Below are positions 1 to 7,326 of a DNA stretch of 41,687 nucleotides, piece by piece (position 1 is the stretch's first letter; each line of letters begins with the position of its first letter). The position numbers and the translations under genes are program-made. This DNA comes from an uncultured Elusimicrobia bacterium (GTDB taxonomy: Bacteria; Elusimicrobiota; Elusimicrobia; Elusimicrobiales; UBA9959), in the NCBI GenBank assembly GCA_903889965.1, contig CAISZM010000034.1, positions 1 to 41,687 of the forward strand. Reading direction: 5' to 3'. Below the pieces are notes generated by a model. The model made no database searches and was not told the DNA's origin. It saw nothing but the letters and a program-made list of their open reading frames with translations.

Positions 1-2532
1 CGCGACAGCGAAGACAGAATGCGCCTGCTCCTGAATTCCACCGCCGAGGCTATATACGGCATAGACCTTAAAGGCGACTGCACTTTCTGCAATGATTCCT
101 GCGTCAGGCTGCTCGGGTACAAAAGCCCGCAGGAACTGCTCGGCAGGAACATGCACTGGCAGATCCATCATAAGCGCCCCGACGGGACGCCCTTCCCCGT
201 AGAGGAATGCCGCATCTTCCAGGCGTTCAGAAAAGGCGAGAACGCGCACGTGGACGACGAAGTGCTCTGGCGGGCCGACGGCACCTGTTTCCCCGCCGAA
301 TACTGGTCTTATCCCACGAGAAAGGACGGCGATATCTCCGGCGCCGTAGTGACTTTCTTCGACATCACGGAGCGCAGGCGGGCGGCCGCGGCGCTTCAGG
401 AGAGCGAGGCCAACTTCCGCACCTTCTTCGAATCCCTCGGGGACCTGATCTTCGTGGGCGATAAGGCCGGGCGCATCCTTTTCACCAATTCCGCGGTGAC
501 TAAGAATTTGGGTTACTCTGCCGAAGAGCTGTCGGCCATGGGGATCCTGGACGTTCACCCTAAGGATTCCCGCGCCGAAGCCGAAGCTGTTTTCGCGGCC
601 ATGTTCCGCGGCGAAAAGGACGTCTGCCCCCTGCCGCTAGTCAGGAAGGACGACTCGCTTATGCCCGTAGAAACGCGGGTCTGGTTCGGGAAATGGAACG
701 GCAGCGACTGTATTTTCGGCCTGTCGAAGGACCTGACGGCGCAGCAGGAAGCGCAGCAGCGCTTCGAGAAACTGTTCAGGAACAACCCGGCCCTTATGGC
801 TATCTCCTCTCTCCCGGACCGGCGCTTCTCGGACGTAAACGAGGCCTTCATCAAGACCCTGGGCTACACCCGGGGCGAACTCATAGGCCGGACCGCGGCC
901 GAGCTCGGCCTGTTCCCCCAGGCGGGGCAGCAGGAAGCGGTGGCGGACAGGCTGCAAGCCGAAGGCCGCGTTCAGGACTTCGAACTGCAAGTGCGGCGCA
1001 AGGACGGCACGCTGCTCTACGGCCTCTTTTCGGGCGAAATGATCCGCAGTCAGAACAGACAGTTCTTCCTGACCGTGATGATCGATATCACCGAGCGCAA
1101 GCGGGCGGAGGACGCGCTGCTCCTGGCGAAGGCCGAAGCTGAGAGCGCCAACCGCGCCAAGAGCGATTTCCTCGCGTCCATGAGCCACGAAATACGCACC
1201 CCGCTCAACGCAATAGTCGGCATGTCCGAGCTTATCGAGGAGGCCGTTCTCAACGTGGAACAGCGGCAGTACCTGAGCATTCAACGCAGCGCCAGCGACG
1301 CCCTGCTTTCCCTCGTAAACAATATACTCGACATCTCCAAGATAGAGGCAGGCAAGGTGGAGATGGAGAAGATACCCTTCAACCTTGAGGAACTCGTCAG
1401 CAAGGTCTGCGAGCTGGTGCTCATGTTTTCGGTGCAGGACACCGGTATCGGGATAGCCGCTGATAAACTGGATTCCGTGTTCGAAAAATTCATGCAGGCC
1501 GACTCTTCCACTACGCGCAAATACGGCGGGACGGGACTTGGGCTGCCCATTTCCAAGATGCTGGTGCAGCTGATGGGCGGCCGGATCTGGGTGGAGAGTA
1601 CGCCCGGAGTAGGCACGGTTTTCCATTTTACATTGAAGCTCGGCTTCCAGAAGGACAAAACGGCCGTTTACCTGCCTAAGATCGATGTTAAAGAACTTAA
1701 AGGACTGCGTTTCCTCGTGGTTGACGACAACCTGACAAGCCGCATCATCATGCGCGAGATAATACAGAGCTGGGGCGCTTCCTCGGAAGACGCCCCCGAA
1801 GGTGTTGCCGGCCTCGCCAAGATAGCTGAGGCGCAGCGGAAAGGGCAGCCTTTCAGCGGCGTCTTCGTGGATTTCAACATGCCCGGCATGGACGGCTACG
1901 AGTTCTGCCGCAGGCTCATGTCCGAAGATGCCATCCAGCCCAAGCCGGCTGTGGCGGTGGCGACTTCGGATACTGTGCGCTTCAAGAAGGACGATTTCCG
2001 CGCCCTGGGAGTAAAGACGCACCTTGTGAAGCCGGTGCGCAAGCAGTCGCTGCTGCAGGGGGCGCTGGAGATGCTGGCCGGCGGCCGCGTGGAGTTCTTC
2101 GCCGCGCCCGCTGGAGATATCACAAAGGGACAGGTTCCCCCGATCTCGCTCCTTATCGTTGACGATTCCGACGACAACCGGATACTTATGTCCTCCTTCC
2201 TGAAAGGCACCAGCGTGCAGCTCACACTGGCCGAAGACGGTCCCCGCGGGCTCGAAAAATTCCGCTCCGGGAAATACGACGTCGTGTTCATGGATATACA
2301 GATGCCGGGCATGGACGGTTTCGAGGCCGTGCGAAGGCTGCGCGAGCTGGAAAAGACCGAGAACCGCGCCAAGACGCGGGTGGTGGCGCTGACCGCCATG
2401 GCCACCCGCGAGGATATCGACAAGGCGCACAATGCAGGCTTCGACGATTACCTGACCAAGCCGATAAGGAAAAATACCTTTTACAGTTATCTTGTCGGAT
2501 TAGAGCGTAAAGGCGGTTCACAGCAGGGATAA
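1..2532 (+). CDS. Hybrid histidine kinase, PAS-PAS-PAS-HisKA-(defective HATPase)-REC-REC, 5' end missing
   Basis: The reading frame is open to the first base of the window (codons before the ATG at 19 read RDSEDR), so the gene starts upstream. Counting from that ATG, three PAS domains lie at about 1-120, 125-240 and 245-360, each of the first and third closing with a DITER-type motif. HisKA follows with SHEIRTP near 388, the His being the phosphoacceptor. Two receiver domains come next: about 560-690 (acceptor Asp in [11 protein letters not shown]) and 708-830 (acceptor Asp in [11 protein letters not shown]). No membrane segment is visible, so the visible part looks cytosolic. The ATPase domain is odd: the HisKA-linker sequence [12 protein letters not shown] runs straight into [13 protein letters not shown] near 464-475, so the N box and surrounding strands (roughly 90 residues) are absent, while the G1 (DTGIGI) and G2 (GGTGLGL) boxes remain. 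It may be unable to autophosphorylate. Confidence 0.9.
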   Translation, partial: RDSEDRMRLLLNSTAEAIYGIDLKGDCTFCNDSCVRLLGYKSPQELLGRNMHWQIHHKRPDGTPFPVEECRIFQAFRKGENAHVDDEVLWRADGTCFPAEYWSYPTRKDGDISGAVVTFFDITERRRAAAALQESEANFRTFFESLGDLIFVGDKAGRILFTNSAVTKNLGYSAEELSAMGILDVHPKDSRAEAEAVFAAMFRGEKDVCPLPLVRKDDSLMPVETRVWFGKWNGSDCIFGLSKDLTAQQEAQQRFEKLFRNNPALMAISSLPDRRFSDVNEAFIKTLGYTRGELIGRTAAELGLFPQAGQQEAVADRLQAEGRVQDFELQVRRKDGTLLYGLFSGEMIRSQNRQFFLTVMIDITERKRAEDALLLAKAEAESANRAKSDFLASMSHEIRTPLNAIVGMSELIEEAVLNVEQRQYLSIQRSASDALLSLVNNILDISKIEAGKVEMEKIPFNLEELVSKVCELVLMFSVQDTGIGIAADKLDSVFEKFMQADSSTTRKYGGTGLGLPISKMLVQLMGGRIWVESTPGVGTVFHFTLKLGFQKDKTAVYLPKIDVKELKGLRFLVVDDNLTSRIIMREIIQSWGASSEDAPEGVAGLAKIAEAQRKGQPFSGVFVDFNMPGMDGYEFCRRLMSEDAIQPKPAVAVATSDTVRFKKDDFRALGVKTHLVKPVRKQSLLQGALEMLAGGRVEFFAAPAGDITKGQVPPISLLIVDDSDDNRILMSSFLKGTSVQLTLAEDGPRGLEKFRSGKYDVVFMDIQMPGMDGFEAVRRLRELEKTENRAKTRVVALTAMATREDIDKAHNAGFDDYLTKPIRKNTFYSYLVGLERKGGSQQG

Positions 2533-2567
2533 CCGGAAGCCTGCGGCTTGCGGAAGGGAAAATACTG

Positions 2568-3437
2568 ATGCGAAAACCTTTGGTCTGCGGCCTCCTGGCG
2601 GTAGCGGCGCTTTTATGCGTGGCGCCGGCCCCTGCCCGCGCCGAATTCAAGCCATTCGGCGCCGCGGCCACCGCGATGCCCCCCCTGAATTTCTGCGCTT
2701 CGGGAAAACTTATCGTTTACACCGGCAGCTGCTCTCCGGCCGGGAAAATGAAGGACGTGATAAGCGCGAAGGCATGCAATGACGTGACGTCTGTCCTTCT
2801 TGACGGGCTGCCGCTCCTCTACCCGAATGCCGAGGTCGAACATTACTCCGACCTTACGGCCGAGGAAGTTATGAACAGCCTTATGCGGCCCGGCGTGCTT
2901 GGTTTTTTCTTCGTGGGCGAGGGCGACGTAAAGGGCGCCTTTATAACCGGTCCGGGACGCGAACGGGTTTACCCGGACGCCTCCGCCTGCCTGTCCTATT
3001 TCGATCTTTTCGCGGGTTTCACCTCGCACAGCAAATATTCGCCGGCCATGAGCGCGCCCAAGTCCGAGCGCGCACTGGTGCTCAGCCGCACGCAGATCAT
3101 TTACGGCACCGCCGGGGCGATGCCCGATTCCTGGCCCAAGCTTTGTAAACCCATGATCAGCCTGGTCTATCCAACGCGCACCTTCTCGGGCCGCATGAAG
3201 GGCGATGCGAAAAAATTCATGGATATGCTGCTGGATGAAAAACGCAGGCAAGTCCTTAAAACGCTGGCCGCCATATGCGACCATTGCCAGGAACATCTGG
3301 CGGCTAACGACGATCTGGCCAGGTTCTGCCCCCCCAATTCCGACGCCTGCACTGTGCGGGATATAACCGCCGGCTCCGGCCAGTTCATACTTCAGAACTA
3401 CTGCCGCGCATACGGCCCCGTAGCCTCCCCCCAGTGA
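2568..3437 (+). CDS. Secreted cysteine-containing protein of unknown function
   Basis: A 289-residue protein not assigned to a family. It opens with a classical signal peptide (MRKPL, hydrophobic core, cleavage likely after APARA near residue 25), so the mature protein is exported. The body has about nine cysteines, including a CDHCQ pair, and a central segment (about 90-135) with alternating hydrophobic strands around GVLGFFFVGEGD and TGPGRERVYPDASAC. Its layout loosely recalls caspase-like or CHAT folds, but the Gly-His-Gly catalytic motif is not present, so this is only an impression. It starts 35 nt after the kinase stop with a GGAAGGGA-like ribosome binding site and may be co-transcribed with the kinase. 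Coding is well supported by the signal peptide and lack of a better frame. Confidence 0.7.
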   Translation: MRKPLVCGLLAVAALLCVAPAPARAEFKPFGAAATAMPPLNFCASGKLIVYTGSCSPAGKMKDVISAKACNDVTSVLLDGLPLLYPNAEVEHYSDLTAEEVMNSLMRPGVLGFFFVGEGDVKGAFITGPGRERVYPDASACLSYFDLFAGFTSHSKYSPAMSAPKSERALVLSRTQIIYGTAGAMPDSWPKLCKPMISLVYPTRTFSGRMKGDAKKFMDMLLDEKRRQVLKTLAAICDHCQEHLAANDDLARFCPPNSDACTVRDITAGSGQFILQNYCRAYGPVASPQ

Positions 3438-3583
3438 ACCCGGCCCAAAAACATTTATGCGTCCGCGACACTACGCTGACGCGGCCGCATGCTAGACTAT
3501 TCATGTGCCCCGGATAACCGACCCGCCGTCCAGCCTCGTTGCGTTCGTTCTGCCGCGGATCTTATGCGGGTCACGGAGGACCT

Positions 3584-5071
3584 ATGGCTAAGCGCATTTC
3601 CAAATCGCAGTTCATGATGGGGTTGCAGTGCCTTAAAAGGCTGTGGCTTTACAACTGCCGGAAGGACCTCCTGCCGCCGGTCGACCCCGGCACGCAGAGG
3701 CTTTTCGACGAGGGGCACGCCGTGGACGAACTGTCCCGGGGCTATTATAAAGGCGGCAGGCTGGTGGCTTTCGACCACAGGCAGCTGCAGCACGCCCTGA
3801 AGCACACGGCCTGGCTTATGGAGAACGGAGCGAAGCTGATATACGAAGGCGCCTTCGCCGCCGGCGGCGCGCTAATCCGCTGCGACATGCTCAAAAAGAA
3901 CGCGGACTCGGGCTGGGACCTGATAGAGGTAAAAAGCTCGACGGATGTCAGAGAGGAGCACCTGCCGGACGCCGCCCTTCAGCGCTATGTGCTGGAGGAG
4001 GCCGGCATAAAAATAAAAAAAGTATGGCTGATGCACATAAACAGGGAATTTGTGAAACAGGGGGCTGTAGACCCTAAAAAGTTCTTCAGAAAAAAAGACA
4101 TCACGGCGGAGACGTCCGCCATTATGCCCGCGGTAAAAGAGGACCTGGGCAGGTTCATAGAGGCGCTGTGCGAAACCGGCGAGCCGGAGATCTCCATAGG
4201 CCGCCATTGTTCCGCGCCGTACGAGTGCGGCTTTCGCGCCCATTGCTGGAAGAACGTGCCGGAATATTCCATCTACGACATCCCCCGCCTCTCCTGGGAA
4301 AAGAAGAACACGCTCAAGGCTATGGGTATAATGAATTTCCGCGATGTGCCTGAAACCTTCGACCTGAACGATGCGCAGAAGCTTTACCTGCGGACAGAAA
4401 AGTCCGGACGCCCCGTGATAGACAGGGCCGCGCTGTCAGAGTTCCTTGAAAGCCTGAAATACCCGTTATACCACCTGGACTTTGAAACGCTGATGCCCGC
4501 CATACCGCTCTATGACGGTTCGCGCCCCTACCAGCAGATCCCCTTCCAGGCTTCACTGCACATACAGGACGCGCCTGGCGCCGAACCGCGCCACCTTGAA
4601 TATCTCGGCGATCCGGGCGGGGATCCCAGGCCCGGGCTTATCGCCTTCCTGATAAAAAGCATCGGCCCCGGCGGGTCGCTGCTGGCTTATAACGCCGCTT
4701 TCGAGGCGGCGCGTCTTAAAGAACTTGCCGGGGACTTTCCGGCCCTGAAGGGCGCGCTCGCCGGGTTTGCGGAGCGCATGCTGGACCTGATGAACCCATT
4801 CCAGCGGCAGGCATACGTCGACCCGCAGTTCCGGGGCCGGTACTCCATAAAAGTAATACTGCCCGCGCTGGTGCCCGGTATGTCATACAAAGGCCTGGCC
4901 ATAGGGAACGGCGGCGCGGCGCAGCTCGCCTACTGCAATATGGTATATGGGAAATTAAATCCCGCCGAGGCTGAACAGACCCGGCGGGACCTTAAGGTTT
5001 ACTGCGGCCAGGACACCATGGCCATGGTGAAGATACTCGAGAAGCTTTATGCCGAGGCAGAACCCCGGTAA
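3584..5071 (+). CDS. DUF2779 protein: Fe-S PD-(D/E)XK nuclease fused to DEDD exonuclease-like domain
   Basis: A 495-residue protein recognised as the DUF2779 family. The N-terminal half looks like a Cas4/AddB-type nuclease: RCDML near 98 and the D-x-IEVKSS element near 114-118 give the Asp and Glu-x-Lys catalytic set, and one early Cys (residue about 16, in GLQCLKRLW) plus three later ones (about 208, 214, 220 in C-x5-C-x5-C) fit a four-cysteine [4Fe-4S] clasp. The C-terminal half has HLDFETL near 299 (D-x-E), AYNAAFE near 367 and CGQDTMAM near 474, matching an RNase H-like 3'-5' exonuclease fold. The start at 3584 is chosen over an upstream in-frame ATG because GGAGGA lies just before it. 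It runs into a convergent gene 10 nt away. The substrate is unknown; a role in DNA repair or processing is inferred. Confidence 0.85.
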   Translation: MAKRISKSQFMMGLQCLKRLWLYNCRKDLLPPVDPGTQRLFDEGHAVDELSRGYYKGGRLVAFDHRQLQHALKHTAWLMENGAKLIYEGAFAAGGALIRCDMLKKNADSGWDLIEVKSSTDVREEHLPDAALQRYVLEEAGIKIKKVWLMHINREFVKQGAVDPKKFFRKKDITAETSAIMPAVKEDLGRFIEALCETGEPEISIGRHCSAPYECGFRAHCWKNVPEYSIYDIPRLSWEKKNTLKAMGIMNFRDVPETFDLNDAQKLYLRTEKSGRPVIDRAALSEFLESLKYPLYHLDFETLMPAIPLYDGSRPYQQIPFQASLHIQDAPGAEPRHLEYLGDPGGDPRPGLIAFLIKSIGPGGSLLAYNAAFEAARLKELAGDFPALKGALAGFAERMLDLMNPFQRQAYVDPQFRGRYSIKVILPALVPGMSYKGLAIGNGGAAQLAYCNMVYGKLNPAEAEQTRRDLKVYCGQDTMAMVKILEKLYAEAEPR

Positions 5072-5081
5072 GCGGCTTTTA

Positions 5082-5477
5082 TCAGATCTTCTTGTGAGGG
5101 GCTTCCGGCTTGCCCATGCCGGGCATTTTCCCCATCTCGGGCATAGCCGGCATCTCCGGCGCGTTCTGCTGCATCATGGATTCGGGACATATCCTGTGGT
5201 GCCGGAGGGTCTTGATCCTGCCGCCTATTCCCCAGACAAGGCCCAGCAGGCCCAGAACTAAAAGTACCCAGCCCAGTACCTGGCCAGCGCGCTTCACGCA
5301 GTTCACGGTCTCTTTGACCGCGTGGTGCAGCACCCAGTAACCGATAACCGCAAGCGCGGCGTAAAAAGCGCCTGACGCGTGCCAGCTGCCGTAGCCCCGG
5401 CCGCCGCCGTGCATGCACATGGCGTTCGCCGCCATGGGCAGACCGAATATAAATAATGCAGTAACGATCTTTTTCAT
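5082..5477 (-). CDS. Small exported membrane protein with Met-rich tail
   Basis: A 131-residue protein of unknown function. It begins with a signal peptide (MKKIVTALFIFG..., cleavage likely after MAANA), then a short Cys/His/Gly segment (MCMHGGGRGYG), two hydrophobic helices at about 35-55 and 66-87, and a C-terminal tail rich in Met and Pro (PEMPAMPEMGKMPGMGKP) ending in HKK. Met-rich periplasmic tails are known to bind copper or silver in other families, so metal handling is a reasonable guess but nothing more. A clear AGGAGGG ribosome binding site precedes the ATG. It stands alone, convergent with the DUF2779 gene. Confidence 0.75.
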   Translation of the reverse strand: MKKIVTALFIFGLPMAANAMCMHGGGRGYGSWHASGAFYAALAVIGYWVLHHAVKETVNCVKRAGQVLGWVLLVLGLLGLVWGIGGRIKTLRHHRICPESMMQQNAPEMPAMPEMGKMPGMGKPEAPHKKI

Positions 5478-5674
5478 TTTCCCTCCTGTTAACCGATATT
5501 CGCTAGTCTACGATATTTGCGGGCTCAAAGAAAGCGAGCGCCGCGGCTTCACCGGCCCGCCGGGCCCGGCCGGCTGGATATTCTAAAGGCGGGATAAATG
5601 TCAAGGTCCTTCAAGTCCGGGAAAACGGGGAGGTCTATCCAGCGGAGAAGGGCAGCTTCCGGCGGCCGGGTCGG

Positions 5675-6073
5675 TCAGGGCTTGGCCGGGCGCGGTCCCG
5701 GTCCGAGTATCTTCCTGACCTCCGCAGTGATGCTGTCCACGCTGTCGTCCTTGCACAGCATGCGGCAAACTTGCGGGAAACGGGCTATCTCGTTGCGGTT
5801 GCGGTGTGTGAAATGGGTAGCCGTGATCACTACCACGGGCACCGAGGCTAGCGAAGGGTACTTCTGGAACTCGGCGAGCATCTGTATGCCGTCCATTTCG
5901 GGCATGCCTATGTCGGTTATTACCAGGGCGGGAATGGCTTCCCGGCAGAGCCGCAGGCCGTCCAGGCCGTTGCTCCCCGTGGCTATGTCGAAATCGGCGT
6001 CGAGCGTTGCCGAGAGAAGGGCGGCGAATATCTCGTTGTCCTCCAGTATCACTATTCTCGGTTTTCCTTCCAT
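5675..6073 (-). CDS. Single-domain response regulator (REC only)
   Basis: A 132-residue CheY-like receiver with no output domain. It has the acidic pair in ILEDNE, the acceptor Asp in VITDIGMPEMDG, the Thr of VVITATH, and a Lys in MLCKDDS where the usual Lys-Pro is expected; the Pro is missing. A longer frame would use a TTG at 6091, but the ATG at 6073 is preferred because the receiver fold begins right after it and a TATACT hexamer lies 9 nt upstream, which would make a longer leader impossible. Its partner kinase is unknown; the partial hybrid kinase at the window start is the nearest candidate but lies several genes away. Confidence 0.85.
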   Translation of the reverse strand: MEGKPRIVILEDNEIFAALLSATLDADFDIATGSNGLDGLRLCREAIPALVITDIGMPEMDGIQMLAEFQKYPSLASVPVVVITATHFTHRNRNEIARFPQVCRMLCKDDSVDSITAEVRKILGPGPRPAKP

Positions 6074-6082
6074 AGTCAGGAT

Positions 6083-6088
6083 AGTATA
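6083..6088 (-). promoter_or_regulatory. Candidate -10 hexamer of the receiver gene
   Basis: On the minus strand this reads TATACT and ends 9 nt before the ATG at 6073. No convincing -35 or ribosome binding site is seen, consistent with a very short or absent 5' leader. Confidence 0.4.
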
Positions 6089-6204
6089 CAAAAACTTTTC
6101 ACCGCTGGCGGTTATAATAGCCGCGCCGGCAATAATTTTATCTTTTCATCCCCGGCTTGGCAATCCGCCCCGTCCCCGGAAATGTGCGCCTGTGCCATAA
6201 TTTA

Positions 6205-6210
6205 TACAAT
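6205..6210 (+). promoter_or_regulatory. Candidate -10 hexamer of the sbcD-like gene
   Basis: TACAAT (within TATACAAT) lies 15 nt before the ATG at 6226, with GTAAGG between them as a weak ribosome binding site. No clear -35 is visible. Confidence 0.35.
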
Positions 6211-6225
6211 ATCCCCGTAAGGCTT

Positions 6226-7326
6226 ATGACAAAGATCCTGCATACCGCGGATTTGCACCTGAAGGGCGGCGAAGAGCAGCGCTACTGCTTTTCGGTGCTC
6301 GACGAGATAATAGCGCTCGCGCTTTCCGAGAAGGTCCGCTGTCTTGTCATCTCCGGGGACCTGTTCGATTCCTTCGCCGATTTCGAGGCCTTGCGCAGGG
6401 AAGTCTGTCTCAGGCTGAAACCGCTGTCGGACTCCGGCTGCGAAATCGTATATATTCCCGGGAACCACGAAATGCGCGGAGGACCGGCGGACCTCTCGGC
6501 CTATAACCTGGATCCCGTCAAGTTTTATGCCCGCCCTCCCTTTGCCCTGGCGGAGGCGGGCGGCGTGGAGTTCCTCTGCGTGCCGCACGCTGCAAACTAC
6601 GACGGCTACCGGGATTGGAATATCCCCCAAAAAAAGCCGGGGGCCGCGCGCGTGGCCGTCCTTCACGCCCTCAATTCGACCATATACACAGGGCCGGACG
6701 CCGAAGCCGACGCGAAGGCCGGCGTAATAGACGACGGATTTTTCAGTTTTTTTTCGATAGACTATGCCGCAATGGGCCATGTGCACGCCGGCCGCGAACA
6801 GGCGCTTGGCGGAGCCGTGGTTTGCTACCCCGGCTCTCCCCGCGTTTGGCGCGCCCACCCGCGGGAGGCTGGCCCCAGGTCCGTATGCCTGATAGAAACC
6901 GGCGGATCTTCGCTGACCCCGCGCAGGGTGGAAATAAAGTCGGCCGGGCAATACCGGGAATACGCCCTGCCGCTGGAACTTAACGGCGCGCCGGCGGAGT
7001 CCGCGGTAAAAAGACTTGAGGACGGGATAGGAAGTCTCGATCTTGTCTGCGTCAGGCTGACCGGGGTCGTCGAAGACGAAAACGCGGCCAGGGCCTCGGG
7101 GGCTTCCCTTTGCGCGCGCCTGAAAGCCCGGGCCCGCCAGGTTTATGTCGAGCCGGAGCCCATCGTAGCGGCAGATCTCTCCTCCAACGGCCTCACCAGG
7201 GCTTTCCTGGCCGAAATAGACCTGGTGAAACCCGCTGAGCCGCAGGGCGCCGAATACCGGCGCTGGCTGCTGGCGCGGCAATACGGGCTTGAAGCGCTGG
7301 CCGGGCGCATAGCGGGGGCCCAATGA
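6226..7326 (+). CDS. sbcD: SbcD/Mre11/YhaO-like metallophosphoesterase
   Basis: A 366-residue calcineurin-like phosphoesterase of the DNA-repair exonuclease type. Metal-binding motifs appear in order: ADLHL (about 8-12), SGDLFD (about 43-48), PGNHE (about 78-82), LHA (about 146) and GHVHAG (about 184-189). These ligate two metal ions in Mre11/SbcD nucleases. The ATG at 6226 is preferred to a TTG further up because the fold starts immediately with KILHTADLH. The stop overlaps the start of the next gene by ATGA, so the two are translationally coupled and almost certainly act as a nuclease-ATPase complex in processing DNA ends or hairpins. Its length is close to that of SbcD and YhaO. Confidence 0.88.
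   Translation: MTKILHTADLHLKGGEEQRYCFSVLDEIIALALSEKVRCLVISGDLFDSFADFEALRREVCLRLKPLSDSGCEIVYIPGNHEMRGGPADLSAYNLDPVKFYARPPFALAEAGGVEFLCVPHAANYDGYRDWNIPQKKPGAARVAVLHALNSTIYTGPDAEADAKAGVIDDGFFSFFSIDYAAMGHVHAGREQALGGAVVCYPGSPRVWRAHPREAGPRSVCLIETGGSSLTPRRVEIKSAGQYREYALPLELNGAPAESAVKRLEDGIGSLDLVCVRLTGVVEDENAARASGASLCARLKARARQVYVEPEPIVAADLSSNGLTRAFLAEIDLVKPAEPQGAEYRRWLLARQYGLEALAGRIAGAQ

Noticed and set aside
637-2430. Long open frame antisense to the histidine kinase
   Set aside because: It mirrors the kinase in a GC-rich genome, has no recognisable domain, and the kinase on the other strand is certain.
3457-3500. Inverted repeat GCGTC/GACGC before the DUF2779 gene as a terminator or operator
   Set aside because: Only five base pairs with a long loop and no T tract.
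5598-6200. Plus-strand frame over the receiver gene
   Set aside because: Antisense to a clear response regulator and without recognisable features.
6202-7323. Long open frame antisense to the sbcD-like gene
   Set aside because: Shadow frame; the sense strand has complete metallophosphoesterase motifs.
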